Assembly: GCA_949130495.1 (NCBI GenBank)
Contig: OX422211.1
Coordinates: forward strand, 334,894,504 to 334,958,503
Length of the DNA stretch: 64,000 nucleotides
Direction: 5' to 3'
From: Sambucus nigra
Taxonomy: Eukaryota > Streptophyta > Magnoliopsida > Dipsacales > Adoxaceae
Shown: positions 11,293 to 24,224 of the stretch, one piece after another
How the letters are laid out: each line of letters opens with the position of its first letter
How positions within the stretch are numbered: position 1 is the stretch's first letter
Position numbers and translations under genes: made by a program
The notes under the pieces: model-generated
Databases searched by the model: none
What the model was told of the DNA's origin: nothing
The model's input: only the letters and a program-made list of their open reading frames with translations

Positions 11293-14266
11293 TGTGACAC
11301 CCCGACTAATTAAATACCGGGTAGCTACTCCTTTATTAAATTAATTCAAAATGCCAAGTTGGCTCAGTTAATAGCATCACTGTCGAAAACATTTTAAATT
11401 TACTAACCACCTAGTGTTTAAAAAGCAAGTTGCCAAATTTTAATTTAAGTCTGATTAACATGCAACAAATGTAATGAAGAAATAAACAACACCATTCCCC
11501 ATACTGAAGTAAAATGAATAACCATCACATAACAGTAAATAAAGTCTGGAGGAAAAACTCCTCACTACAATCCCACAACTGAAATAAATAAACTGAAACA
11601 ATACATGCTAAAGTCTGAAAACTGAAATGTAAAAGATGTCTCTAAAGAAATGGGCAACATGCCCTGCAACTGATCGATGGTGACTCTGGAATCCAAAAGA
11701 CAGAAGCGTCTACATGCAAATCCCTGTAGCTTCCACAAGCAGCTACAGCTCGTCACCTGAATGAGTATCCTATGTTTGGTGTCCTTGTGGCTGGGCACCT
11801 AAAATGGTTTTACAAAGAAAAAGAGATTTGAAAAGCAAACGGGTCAGAGCCCGAATGTGGAGTTATATTTTAAAAACCTGCAAGTGCTTTAAAAACATTT
11901 AAAACATTAAATGCAAAGTACATGTTAGGACGTACACTCGCATGATATTCTCACCTCTCGTCTAACTGTGCACCACTAACGTGAGTACCCATCTATAACG
12001 ACCCGTACTACTAGCTAAGTGACAACATAACTAGCTAGACTGCCAAAGGTTCTACCCATATTACTTGGTTCCATTCACATATAACGCTCGTAATTATATA
12101 GGGATTTAACGTAAACTCAGATACTCAACATGCAAAATTTATAACTATCAGTTAACTCGTTATATTTCTCGAAACAACACCGTAATATATATACAACATT
12201 AACATGAGGATTCCAATTAATTTAAATGTATATTATCACATCGTAAATATACAATACAAGCACCCCGCGAACTAAGCTGTGGTGCACACATACTCTGCTA
12301 TCCATCCCGGTACATCACGTACATAAGGATCACATATTCCGAATCTCTCAGGAATAGTTCAGATAACACAAATCACAAATAGTGGAGGTGAACACACTCA
12401 CCATCACATGGGTCACGCACATACCTATGCTCCCATGATCAGCGGACTTATTAATATCACAATAAGTCTTTCTATGACCTATGTTCATCGAGGTACCAGT
12501 CTATATCCCCCCCGTAGGCACACAAGGATTAGAGGGTCCTAAGCGAACGCAAACCTCCCGTGATAGAAAGTATGGTAGGTATGTCATACACACAATCCAT
12601 ATACCAATACTAAGTAAACACACATCTTAGTTATACAGTATTTTAATCATAGTACATATCGCATTCTCGCACTAACTATATTTATCACAATCTATACTAT
12701 TCCGGTTTGTAATTATACGCGCTATAATTTCTCACGTCGTAGTAGACACTCACGTCTCAACCCAAACCGTACATGTAACACAACTCTCGTATGTCAACTC
12801 CTCCTCATAAATACCCAAATGTCCCAAGTCTATCCCTATATCATCAAAGAAATGCTATCTATATCCTCGAACAAGTTTACGGGTCTCCAAAAATTGAAAC
12901 AGTCCAAAAAGGACCAAACTGTCAACTCGTTAGAAGTCTCGTTCGAACGAGTGTTCGAACGAGTTTGAACTGTCAGCTCGTTAGAAGTCTCGTTCGAACG
13001 AGACTGTTCGAACGAGATCCAGTTCGTTCGAACGAACTGTCCCTTCTAACGATATCTCGTTCGAATGAGATATCAAACGAAATTCCTATTCGTTCGCAAC
13101 GACTGGTCAACTCGTTAGAAGCTCGTTCGAACGAGTTCGTTCGAACGACCTGGGGACTGCTTCTAACGAGCTACCAGATTCGGCCCAGATTTTCCCCAAT
13201 TCGTTTTTCACCATTTTTATCACTTCTAATCTCTTCCAAGGTTCATCCCAATAACGTCTTAGGGTCTCTAATTCATCCTAAACATATTTACATCATCTCT
13301 TAACATGTTTTCAAGGATTGAATCATCATAACATCAACTAAATTTACAAATCTCTACACTTTTCCCAATTTCTCTAGAACATGAACCCTAGGTTTATATC
13401 ATCATCAAATCCCAGAATTTATTTCGTTTTAATTCCTTCAAATCATAATTAATATAAGGGAAATCATCTACCTATCATACTACATGCAATTCTCTTCACA
13501 ATTTTCAAGTTCTAAACTTCAAACTACATGGGTTTTCATTATCTTTCAAGAACAGTTGTAATTTATCAGTTTTCTAACATGGGGGAAACATTCTACGAAT
13601 TTAAATATGATTAAAACACTTGCCTTGGTTTGATTTCTAATTCTGGTGTAGGTTTGGTGAAGATTCTGCAGAGTTTCCTCTCTCTCTAAGCTCCTTCTCC
13701 AATAGTGGCTTAAGGTGGCTAGGGTTTGATTTGGGGAAGATTGTAAACCTAATGTTAGCCTCCGTAGTTTAAAGGGTTAATATGGGTTGGTTATGGGCTT
13801 AGTGGGTCAATATCCACATCATATTTAATTAACCAATTTTCGTCACTTTTAATTCCTCAAAATGTAAAATTACCAAAATACCCGTTAAGTTGCCGGTATG
13901 GCCTAAAAATACCCCGGAACCCAAACTATACCCCCGGCTAGTGATTTCTGACTATCTCGACCCTTCCGGATGCGTTGGCGCACTCAAAACGACCATACGG
14001 ATTATAGATTTTAAATTCACTTTTATTATCAAAATATTACAACGTGACGCGGCGGTCCCACGCGTCTCAACAAAATTTCCAAATTGCCGTATATAAATCT
14101 CATGACAAATTTTATAATACCAAATACATATATAATCATATATGCACATAATCAAATACTAATTCGCATCTCATTAGTATTTATAACCCGGATTAATTTC
14201 CAATTAATACGCAATTTAATTAATTAATCCTAAAAATAAATATAGTCAAAAGTACGGGGTATTACA
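11293..14266 (-). repeat. Solo LTR of the A family (2974 bp) with ATGAT target duplication
   Basis: It has the same ends and content as LTR A but no internal region. It is flanked by ATGAT at 11288-11292 and ATGAT at 14267-14271. A perfect 5-bp duplication around one LTR is the mark of recombination between the two LTRs of a former full element. It carries the conserved box at 13950-13960 and a palindrome cluster at 12942-13148. A 170-codon plus-strand frame (12791-13303) runs through the cluster; its repetitive product only reflects the repeats. Confidence 0.95.
12942..13148. repeat. TTCGAA palindrome cluster in solo LTR
   Basis: Eight TTCGAA hexamers (12942, 12954, 12993, 13007, 13027, 13060, 13126, 13140). 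Compared with LTR A one palindrome is intact here that is broken there (13126), and one arm has decayed here (13060, with AATGAG instead of AACGAG). Confidence 0.9.
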
Positions 14267-14271
14267 ATGAT

Positions 14272-16087
14272 CTCACTCTCTCTCTATGTGACATTCCTCT
14301 CTCAATGATTTGCCACCTCCATAAACCACGATCTCACTCTCTCTCTCTCTCTCTCTCTCTCAGTGACTTTCCATCTCCTTAAACCTCCATTAACCATGTC
14401 ACCTCTCTTTGATGATCCATATCCATTAAAATGACTTTTGAAGATCCGAATTCCTCCAGAATGAATTTATTTTTAATTCAAGTCATAAATATATACACTC
14501 ACTAGGTGAACTATTTATAGAGTTTTGGCCATACTAATTGCTCCTATTTCATCTTCTTGCCATCGAAGGTATCTACTTTCATAGGTACCTATTTATTTTT
14601 TTCAAAGATCTTACATTTATGTTTTTTTTCCCGTGCAATCCATTTCCCCCCTGATTTGTGCTCTGATCTGTTGTTTTATGTTGGCTATATATTTTCCATA
14701 ATGAGAATCAAGTATAATATGTTGCTAATTACATTTTAATTAAAATTTATTTACTTTTTTTTAATTATTAAAGAAAGTTCTCTGTTATGAACCATTAAAT
14801 TTGCATTTGTCCTAACTTACCATGACATAGATAATTTAGGATTGTATGTTTTATGTTTGCGAAATTTTTCTCAAGAGAGAATGTCATTTCAACAATTCTT
14901 AATACTTCTCTTCCACAATTAATATATACTCGAATCTAATTTAACTATAAGTTTTTATTTGGAAAAAAAATAGTCTAATGTGAAAATATCCAGATCTCAT
15001 GAAAATTTTCTTAATTTGAAACCTTTATTATTCTGTTTTAAAGCCCATTTTTCACATCATCATCATTTTTTCTCTTTGCACAAGTAAACATAATTTTTAA
15101 TTTTATTTTTTATCCCCTTAAAACACAATTGTCAATAATGTTACTTTTTAGACCCATCCTGATCTCCCGCACATTTAGAATTTTTTAAGGCCTGTAGGTT
15201 TACCTTGACTTTTTCGATGATGGAAAAATATCTTAAAGATCCTACTAGAGTGGGGCTAATTTTGGATTACTAAATATCTCTCTAATGAGGACCACTTACA
15301 GGTCTTGGGTAACTTTTATGTTTTGGAGGAAATATATAGAAGTGCACTTGGTTGTGAAATCATAGAGCAAATATGTGATTCTTATTATATTTTAATACGA
15401 AACATTACACATTCCTTAACAAATTTTGAATGGTGCAGTGAAATGTGAACTCTGATTTATAATGGATAAACAACATCATGATGCCTAGGGTACTATATAA
15501 TGAGAAACATAAAGATAGAACGAGAAATAATCAATTTTATTGTTAATAGAACTCAAGGGTCCCCCGTATCTAAATGAAAAATTGTTTCATACATATACAT
15601 TGTTATCAATTTTTTTTATTGTTTTATTTATAGATTATTAAGTATGATTATCGATCTTAATGTTTCATCTCTACCCTTTTATGTATTGATTTTTGAGCAC
15701 TTTATCATTAGTACCATTTTAGTGATAGAATATTGGCTTCCCAAATTTTGAGGCACATCAATGATTCACTACAAAAGTATGTATGGATTATTCTATGTTA
15801 TGTGCTTCATCATTAATCTCTTTCCACTTAGAATAATGACTTACTTTTCTTTATTTCATTTACGTTCCTTATCTACATTCCTTCTCAATTTCATAGGCAA
15901 TAGTAGTAAATAGGAAGATTAATTGTCAAACATAATTTTTTTTTGTTCTGATAAAAGAATTTTGTTTTGCTGATATGATTTATACGTTTTTCAAGAACCT
16001 ATAAAAATTAAAATTTTAATTAAATTGAAGTTAAAAGAGTGATACTATAAAATATGATTAAAGAGTTAATTCCTAAATTTTTTTGCA
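14272..16087. other. Unassigned DNA with CT microsatellite
   Basis: Begins with CT-rich DNA, including (CT)12 at about 14337-14361, into which the solo LTR inserted. The rest is AT-rich. The only frame of 60 codons or more (14557-14739) has no recognisable product. I see no gene or transposon ends. Confidence 0.5.
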
Positions 16088-16908
16088 TGTTATTCTTGGG
16101 GAAAAAAGGAAATAAAGTGGGATTATTTATTATCCTTCTAGACCTAGCTTTTTCTCCTTATTCCTTCCAATACTGATTCTTATTTTCTTGAACATCTGGA
16201 TAATACATTGAAGAACACATAATTTCAATAATTTAGCTCAGTTGTTTTATATATTTTCATAAGGTTTCTATTTCTATAAATACCTAATTTATGAAATCCT
16301 GATTTATGAGTCTATTTTGCTTCAGAAGACCTGAGAGTTTTGATACACAAAACTGCAATCTGGAGAATTTTTACTCTTCTCTTTTAGGGTTTAAAAACTT
16401 TATTTTTGATTCACAAATCATCCCAATTACTTTAGTGAATCATTCTTGGAACCCAAGACACAATCTTATTGAGATTTCTCTACTACTGACTTGGTGATTC
16501 CCGAGGGAGTTGCTTGCTGACGACTGCGGTTACTTGGGAATGCTTGAGTGTGTTTCTTGCTAAAGACAGAGCCGCGGTTCTTGTGGGTTTGCTATGGTAA
16601 ATTCATTGTTGGTTATAAGTTGAGGCCTATGTGAGTGTTCTGAGGATAATTCATTACAAATTTCATTTTGTATATGTAAGTTGTGATTTACTCTTCAAAG
16701 TGAAATAAAGGTTTTACCTGAAAGTTTTTTTTTCCAAAAATCTGAGTATCGAACAATTTATGTTTGTGATGGAATAATTAATTTATACACATAGATGCAT
16801 GTGTTAGGGTTTAATTAATTTTAATAAAAAAATTGGTATTTAATTAAATAAGTTTATAAATTGGAAATTTGCGAATCCATAATTAATCTATATCATACAA
16901 CATTCTCA
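16088..16908 (+). repeat. Copia-type LTR remnant (left border uncertain)
   Basis: The right end ...CATTCTCA is followed three bases later by a primer-binding-like site, so this is the right end of an LTR in plus orientation. A TATAAATA box at 16275-16282 gives a plausible promoter. The CGAGGGAGTTGCTTGCTGACG stretch near 16500 recalls leaders of plant Ty1/copia LTRs. The left border is only a guess from a TGTTATTC at 16088. No internal copia coding sequence follows. Confidence 0.55.
16275..16282 (+). promoter_or_regulatory. TATA box of copia-type LTR
   Basis: TATAAATA lies about 630 bp before the LTR right end, in the right orientation for transcription toward the primer site. Only the box itself supports this. 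Confidence 0.45.
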
Positions 16909-16911
16909 AAT

Positions 16912-16923
16912 TGGCATCAGAGC
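16912..16923 (+). other. Primer-binding site, tRNA-iMet type with one mismatch
   Basis: TGGCATCAGAGC differs from the usual TGGTATCAGAGC at one position. Within about 30 bp the sequence changes to the middle of the LTR of element C, so the element that owned this site is lost beyond here. Confidence 0.65.
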
Positions 16924-16954
16924 TTTAGCTCGGGATATTGCATTCTCATTATTC

Positions 16955-18171
16955 AATATATATATTGAAATTGGGTGGAGGATCATAGAAAGTCATGATG
17001 TAAAAAATTTATGAAAATTCTTGGAAGTTTACTGAACGATGGAGGGGCCTATAGGGAAGATTTACCAGGTAGTAAAGAAATGGGCATATCTTGTTCTAGA
17101 AAACTTGAAATGATAGGTCGTATTTTGTATTGGAACCCTGATATGATAGCAATTAGATTACCAAGAAGAAATTAAATATGTATGGATTATCATTTGGATA
17201 TGTTACATGTCTTAGCATGAATTTAGATGGAACTTAATTTATGATAAATGATTTGAATGGAATTATATGATCCTTATGAATTGAGTTACGTTTAAGTTAT
17301 TCCTTGGATTTTTATTTTTCTTGTGATGATACTTATATTGTAAGAATGATAGGAAGGGAAGAGGAACCGGTTGAACAAGTGCTGAACAAAGGAAAATGAA
17401 AAGCCTGTTAATTTTCCAAGGTGAGTGCACTTATGATTGTTTCACACATAGATATGAAAATGATTGATGAATATAAATATAGCTCTAAAAGAGGACTGGT
17501 TAGAATACTTCAATATTCAGGATTGTTTGGATATTCAAATATCCAGAATTTTTTGGGCCTTATGATCCAAAATTTTTTGGGTCTTATGATTCAAGATTGA
17601 AATTGGACAAAGATCCAATGATTTATTTTGTCTTACGAAAAGGATTTGTTGGAACTTCTGTTATAGTATTTGTTATTGCATAACGGGTAGGATTGTTTGG
17701 ATTTTATATCCACATATTTGATATTAAAATGTTATTTCACTACAGGGAAAGAGTACCTCACTAAGCTTATAGATCAGCGTTTACATTTTAACATTTTCAA
17801 GTTTGTATGCTGCCAGCTAGGATACCATATGAACATTAATTTTGAGAGTTGCACCGTTAGAAAGAGATGGGGTTTAGATATGGGGATATTGTTATTGTCA
17901 CGTTGAGGATTTTACTACACTCATATATTGTATATATTGAGTTAAAATGGTTTAACTTGATAACTGTAGTAGTTAATCATAATATTGTATGTTCGCTTAA
18001 TTGTGACTCTGATGTTAATTACATTATGGGACAAAGAACAAGATTATGTTTATTATGTCCATTATTCATAAAAATATTGATAAATGAATTATATTTGAAA
18101 TGGGATGAAAATTATGATTTAATTATTATAAAAGTGAATGATTAGAATGTATTTGGGTTTGGGGTGTGACA
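16955..18171 (+). repeat. 5' LTR of element C, lacking its first ~990 bp
   Basis: It aligns by eye with 33897-35081 of the 3' LTR: the same GGGGCCTATAGGGAAGATTT word, the same GGATATT...AATATCC inverted repeats, and the same end GGGTTTGGGGTGTGACA. The first part of the LTR (equivalent to 32909-33896) is missing. A copia-type LTR and primer site stand in its place. Confidence 0.85.
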
Positions 18172-18176
18172 GCTAG

Positions 18177-18188
18177 TGGTATCTGAGC
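18177..18188 (+). other. Primer-binding site of element C
   Basis: TGGTATCTGAGC, one change from the canonical tRNA-iMet site, five bases after the LTR end. Confidence 0.85.
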
Positions 18189-18341
18189 GTCTAGGTTATA
18201 AATTCTGGATGTGTGTGGGTTACATGACAGTTATTGGTTTGATTTGATATTTTTGAAATGTTTATGTACTAACCAATAATTTGGTATTATAAATTATTTG
18301 TGTTGGTTTTTAGAACTTTGTTGTATTATAGATAATTACAG

Positions 18342-19530
18342 ATGGAACCTAGGGATGGAAAACATAGAGAAGAGGGAGCAGTTTCTCATACATATGAGGA
18401 ATCTGAAATCAAGCAGAGTATCGTAGGAAGAGTTAGAGAACACGAGTTGCGTACAAAGATGTAAGTAATGTCACTAGCAATGATGAGGATGGAAGAACAA
18501 CAAGAAATAAATATGGCATTAATGGAAGAACGGTAGACTAAATATCTAGAATTGAGAAAGAGGTAAGGAAGGAAATTAAAGATTCCATACATGTAAAGTT
18601 CTTGAAGCTGAATCCTCCAAAATATTCAAGGTCAGTTGAGCCTACAAAAGCTGAGATGTGGGTTAGAGATATAAAGACTATCTTTGCAGTGCTGAAAATT
18701 CCAGATAGCCAGAAAGTGAATTTGGCTATATTTAGGCTGAAAAGAGAGGCCAAATATTAGTGGTAAGCCGTCAACCATTTGGTGCCCCGGATGGAAGGTA
18801 CTGATGTTATTACTTGGGCTGAATTTATTACAACTTTGTATGTTAAGTATTATCATAAGGTTTATAAGGGGGGAAAGGTGAGGGAATTTATAAATTTGAA
18901 CTAAGGGAAAATGTTTATGAGGGAGTATGAGGCTAAATTTACGGCCTTGTCCAGATTTGCTCCTAAGTATATGGATGATGTGGAAGAGAAATGTAGTAAG
19001 TTCCAAGAGGGACTGATTTGGCCTATTCAAAATAGGGTAGCTACTTATGAGTTAGCAGATTCTTCTTCTTTGGTGAACAAAACCATGATAACAGAAAGTC
19101 AAATAAACCCAGGGGCGGAGAATTGAAGGAGTTTTAAGAAAATTATATTTGACTCATCTCAGTTTAAAGGAGGTGAGGGTGGAAGTGTTAAGATGGAATC
19201 TCATAAATTTCAGAGAGGTGGTGGAGATAGTGATAGAGGTTAGGGGAGATCTGGTAGAGATACCTGGGGTAGAGAATCTTCTGGTTCAGTTAGAAGGTCA
19301 GGAAAAGGTGAGGCCCCAATGTGAGTTTTTACATGTTTCTTTTGTAAAGAGGAAGGAAATTATAGATATGAGTGTCCTCAAATTAAGGGACTGGAATGCT
19401 ACCATTGTCATGAAGTGGGGCATGTTAAGAAAAAATATTCGTAATTGACAGAGACTCCACCAGCACCAGTGAAGCAGCAAGCAGAGTGTTACCTGCAGAT
19501 CATGGATTTAAAAGTGTGGGCAGAGGACAA
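18342..19530 (+). pseudogene. gag: gag of element C, decayed
   Basis: The start at 18342 (MEPRDGK) is the first ATG of the frame after the PBS. The central domain (18590-19100) is a typical chromovirus gag: KFLKLNPPKYS, then a WVRDIK-like segment, then YEAKFTALSRFAPKY. Stop codons interrupt it at several points (after the first 40 codons, in the KY*W* segment, before GKMF), and the frame changes more than once. Two CCHC-like knuckles follow at 19335-19445. The first has N where H is needed (CFFCKEEGNYRYEC); the second has Y for the last C (CYHCHEVGHVKKKY). Zinc binding would be lost in both. Confidence 0.82.
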
Positions 19531-19553
19531 GTTAGGCGTACCAGGATAGGTGG

Positions 19554-20072
19554 ATGAGTCTTTTTGATGGAAGAGGCTCGATTACTTTGGATGTGGTGGC
19601 AGGTACACTTTTTGTTACTGATAAAAATGCTTATGTTTTGGTTGATCTTGGTTCCACACATTCTGTTGTGTTCTATGCTTTTGCTATATATCTTAGTAGA
19701 CTATGTACTAATTTAAATGTGGGGTTGGGTATTTATATGCCCATGGGGGATATGGTTGTAGCTAAATATGTTTTTCGCGATTGTGTTTTGACTATAGGGG
19801 TCATAAATACAGTTATAGACTTACTTCCATTGGATATCTCTGATTTTGAAATAAGTTTAGAAATGGACTGGTTATTTAAATATCATGCATCTATGGATTG
19901 TTTTCGTAAAGAAGTTGCTTTGAATATGTCCGGTGAGTTTGAATTTAAATTTGTAGGGGAAAGGAAAATTATTCCCAATTGCATCCTTTATTCTATTCGA
20001 ATGCGAAAATTATTAAGTAAGAGTTGTGAGGGTTTTATTGCATATGTTCTTAAAATTAGCAATGTGGCTTTA
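19554..20072 (+). pseudogene. pro: Aspartic protease region of element C, cut by element D
   Basis: A continuous frame with the protease motif VLVDLGSTHS. The chromovirus active site is usually D[TSP]G followed by S/A-T-H-S. Here the middle residue is L, which one C-to-T change from a DPG version would give. Downstream is the expected EMDWLFKYHASMDCF segment (usually GMDWL). The frame runs open through the CTTTA target site straight into the LTR of D, so an apparent product with 33 extra residues is an artefact of the insertion. The coding sequence resumes at 29964. Confidence 0.85.
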
Positions 20073-21911
20073 TGTGACAACCCGTCTACTAAAATAAGAG
20101 GTGGCCAGCCCGATACTCCAATAATCACAGGAATCATAGATGGTCCATTCTTAGCATCACTGTCGATTTAAAATAATAGTACGAGATAACCACCAATTAT
20201 TTTAGAAAATGAATTGTAAAATTTAAATTTTATAAGTTAAAAGAAAACACTTAGAAAATCCCAATTGCAAAAACGGTGGATACCAAAAATCAACGGATAA
20301 AAGAATGACAATCTAATAAATAATAACCGAATAAGTTGTCGGTTAATAGACCAATACAATTAGTTACACCTAGTATTACAAATTTAAATATCATAATTTA
20401 ATAAATGAATACAAAGCATGGGCAACACGCCCGAATAAATGTATTGAACATAACTAGAGTACAAAAGATAGAAGCGTCTAAAATAAATATCCTACAACAC
20501 CCGAAAAATGCTATAGCTACAGGACCACGGGAATGGAAAGGTCAATACGGGCGTCCTTGCGGAGGAGCACCGGAACGGACAAAGATTTGCATGCAAAACA
20601 AAGAAATATAGATGGGCCAGGTTCCGGTTTGATATGATTACCATGTGACTAAAATGCATGACAGTTAAGTGCGTAATTATATCTCGCAATATAACATAAA
20701 GGTTCTCACCTCTCATTCTAAAAGCACAACCTAGCGCAATATCAATGATGATGCTCAAAGATCATATATATGCATGGGAGAACTCATCTACATCTACTCA
20801 AGGAGACATCAATCCATTATTCACAACTCTACATGCACAGTTCCTATTTCTCTTTAGGAAATATATAAATGGCAATTCATTTTATCAAATGCTTACCAAA
20901 TAAATTTTATCTCATATCTTTCTTTACAAAATCTATTTCCCTTCTTCCATCTAGGAAATATATTTTAAAGCCACTTTTATTATCATAAAAATGCCTTTTC
21001 ATTTCATATCTTCCCCATTTCCCTTCTTCCATCTAGGAAATGTATTTAAAGCCAATTTATTATCATAAATTGCTTTATCATCAATAATGTCCCACATTAT
21101 TAGGAATAGTTATATTTCATATCATATAACGTATCCAAGACCGCCCGTCCGGGTTTCCCCACTGTGCGCTCACCTAAATGGCTATCATCTTCCAGGGCCT
21201 ATCACCAAGACAACCTGGGATCCTACAACCCAAGACGTCGGGAAGCGGACATATGACTATGGGAGAGTCATAACCACACCCAAAATTACCTCAACAACGC
21301 AGAAACATACAATAATCGCTTATATGGCATAGGACTATATCCACCCTGCATTCATTAGCTAGGGGGCTTCACCTCACGCGCGCAACTTCCCTTATGATAG
21401 CAATTTAGAGAGGTGTGTTTACATAAATTAATATTTATGAAAATCATTTTTCCATTTTGAAATCATTCACTTTTACATTCTCAAAACCATTTATTTTCAA
21501 TGATGAAATACCAATTTTAGAATGTTCATTTCTTATTCTTAAAGTCATATTTTATTAATGACCTAAGACCCGAAGTGCCAATATCCTCAAACTAGTCTTA
21601 GAGAGTCCACAATAATATCCTAAGTCATCAAAGAGAGTCTCCGTCAATAATTGTCTCCCAAAAGTCCCAACATTATCATTTTATGTTCGATAGATTCTCC
21701 GTTAACATCCTATATCAAACGAGACATTAACCACTATAAACTAACCCTCGGGATAAGCCCAAATATCCCCATGCTAGCCTAGGACCATTACCCCCTTGAT
21801 ACATACCTCTAGCATCCTATATTACTTCCCAAAGGAAGGTCCCTAACCTTAGACCCTAAAAGAAAAGGGCTGAAAACTAATCTAGAAAAACATCTAAAAA
21901 TGCAGGAATTC

Positions 21912-22066
21912 CGAATCGATTCGCCCTAGCCGAATCGATTCGGTCAAGAAGACCCTGACATTATACATAACCTCGAATCGATTCGGATGGTCCGAATCAA
22001 TTCGGTCAACTCAGACCTGACATCTTCCACATTTCCGAATCGATTCGCTAGGGGCGAATCGATTCG
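21912..22066. repeat. CGAATCGATTCG palindrome cluster, D 3' LTR
   Basis: Six units of the 12-bp palindrome (at 21912, 21931, 21974, 21993, 22036, 22055), one with a single change (CGAATCAATTCG). Units come in pairs about 19 bp apart. The near edge is about 900 bp from the LTR 5' end. Confidence 0.9.
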
Positions 22067-22440
22067 GCCCTACAGAATTTACCCAATTTGGGCTACGGGT
22101 TTAAGAACCCTAAAATCCCAAAAACCCTAATCTTCCAATTTCTTTGAACAAAAATCACAATTTATTCTCCCAAATCACTTCTACACAACTAAGAACTAAT
22201 ATATATTCCGCAAATCAAATTAAATCAAAGATTAAGGGATTAAACACCAAAATCCCCTAAAACCCAAAAATGGTTTAAATCTCCCAAAAACTAACTATAC
22301 ATGAAAATTATCACATTAAATCAATATCTAGCAAGCAAGAAACTTGCCTCGAGTTAGTAGTCGCGGATTCTCTTCCGGTAGCAACGGACTCCAGATCCAA
22401 TCTTCCATTTTTCTCCCTTTTCTCCCAACTCTCTTTTTAT

Positions 22441-22464
22441 CTCTCTCTCTCTCTCTCTCTCTCT
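22441..22464. repeat. (CT)12 microsatellite in D 3' LTR
   Basis: The same site in the other LTR (29415-29460) holds about 23 units, so the run has changed length since insertion. Confidence 0.92.
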
Positions 22465-22967
22465 TGGTTTATAACATAAAATGAAGAATAAAAGGGGTTT
22501 AGAAGACTTAAAAAGGTCTTAAACATAGTTTCCCCTCTTTTAAATGTTGACACACCATTAAAATGACTCGTAACTACATCATTGAGTCATAACACGTCAA
22601 AAGTGCCCGAAACTCAAAATTACAACTTGGCACCTATTTTGACTATCTCGACTATTCTAAAACCAACCGCACCTCCTATTTTGGCATTCGGAGTAAAGTG
22701 AAGTATTTTTATGTTCCAAATTCATTTCAATTTATTAATTATACTACAACTTACATATAAGTCATAACTGTCGTTTAAAATACAACGACACAATAAAACA
22801 CAATATAATGACATTTACCTTCTCATAACGGTAAATAGGAAAAACACGGTAAATATTGTCCCTTAAATCTCGGGAAATAATATTTACTCCAACTTTCTCT
22901 ATTTTATAAAATTATCCCATCTGGCAAAATAATATAAAATAGTCGCTCAAAAGTCTGGGTTGTTACA

Positions 22968-22982
22968 TACTCCCCCCCTTAG
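22968..22982 (-). other. Polypurine tract of element D
   Basis: On the minus strand the bases just before the 3' LTR are TTCTAAGGGGGGGAGTA, a typical plus-strand primer next to a gypsy LTR. Confidence 0.85.
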
Positions 22983-23589
22983 AAGGGAATTTTGCCCTCA
23001 AAATTCAGGCGTACCCTATAATCATATAAAGGGTATACTATTCGAAACTATCGTTCTATCATCCTTAACAAACTCCTCGTTATTGTGGCATCCCCATTAG
23101 ACTTGGACCAAGGTCATCACTATCGATCTCAGTCTACATATTTTGTGCTCTAAAATAGCATCTAGTCGTTCCTCAAGAACCATCGATCCTACCTTTCTAC
23201 GATGAAAAGAAAGATGCCTACATAACTCGGCATAAGTTGCCCTTCCTCCTGAATCGCATTATACCTCTCTTAGGGAATACCTCGTTAAAACTAAATCCCT
23301 ACATCCAATACTACATGACCTCTATTCGAGTCGGCGTAGCCCTTCAAAGTAAGCGACTCCATGAGCCCTTATCATTAAAGAAATATTCTTGGACCACCCA
23401 AGTCCAAGGAATATATCATCCGCTGGTTCCATCCAACAAATAGACGAATGACTCAACTGGCTACACCAGGCCACAGACGGTGGCATCCTTAGAGAAAATC
23501 GGTCCGAAATTTCTTTATACAGAAATTTCGACCCATAAAAATGAATGCTCCCATCCTTCGTTTAAGTCGAACACACCCATTCAAGGTAT

Positions 23590-23960
23590 GCCTTCCGATA
23601 TTAGGTTAACTTTCTCCGTTCATTCATCCACCTTAGGGTGGTAGGATATACCCAAGTTCCATTCGGTTCCCATTACTTTTTGGAAACTTTACCAAAACTT
23701 CGACACAAAAATCTAGTCTCGGTCCATCACTATTTTGATAGGAACGTTATATAGTTTCATTACCCCACCATAAAGAGCTGGGCATACTCATCCTTAAATA
23801 GTCCGCCCCTATCGGCCGAAAAATAACGATTTGGTCAAACGATCAATAATTTTTCTCAAATAGGATCATGACCATTGCGGTGACGGCAATTCAACAAAAA
23901 TGTCCATGGATACCCCCTTCCTCATTCTCCCACTAGTCTGTTCACACTAGTAGGTGAAAT
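23590..23960 (-). pseudogene. int: Integrase core relic of element D
   Basis: On the minus strand one can read MDIFVELP (first catalytic Asp region), then IIDRLTKSLFF (normally VDRLTKSAHF), then NVPIKIVMDRD (second Asp region) and KVMGTEW...YHPK, in the order and spacing of a Ty3/gypsy integrase catalytic core. Several in-frame stops interrupt it, and many residues differ from the family pattern. The divergence is far larger than the 6% between the LTRs of D. Confidence 0.8.
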
Positions 23961-24224
23961 GGTCAATCACGGACCTGAATGCTCTTGCTACAAAGTCCTC
24001 CTAGTTATGCTCGTTCTACTTGGCTTTCCATGCCTTCACTAATCTCTCCGACGGGTTTTCTACTCGGCGCATCATCTACCCCATTCTCATTCCCTTAACG
24101 AAAGGGAATATCCAATTGATCGTCCTTTACGAATTTTAAACACCCACTCTGTCGTTCTAACAATATTTTATAACAACTTGTTGTTCGTAAAAAGACCGAT
24201 TTTCCTTCCCAGGAAGTAGTGACT

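Larger units (their letters stand above)
20073..22967 (-). repeat. 3' LTR of element D (2895 bp)
   Basis: Runs TGTGACAACCCG...GGGTTGTTACA on the plus strand. It follows the polypurine tract in the minus direction, so it is the 3' LTR. It carries the conserved box at 22641-22651, a palindrome cluster at 21912-22066 and (CT)12 at 22441-22464. Relative to the other LTR it lacks a ~45-bp duplicated CTTCC-rich segment near 27950-28010 and the poly-G run. Confidence 0.95.

Noticed and set aside
12791..13303. 170-codon plus-strand open frame
   Set aside because: It runs through the palindrome cluster of the solo LTR; the repetitive SLVRT-type product comes from the DNA repeats.
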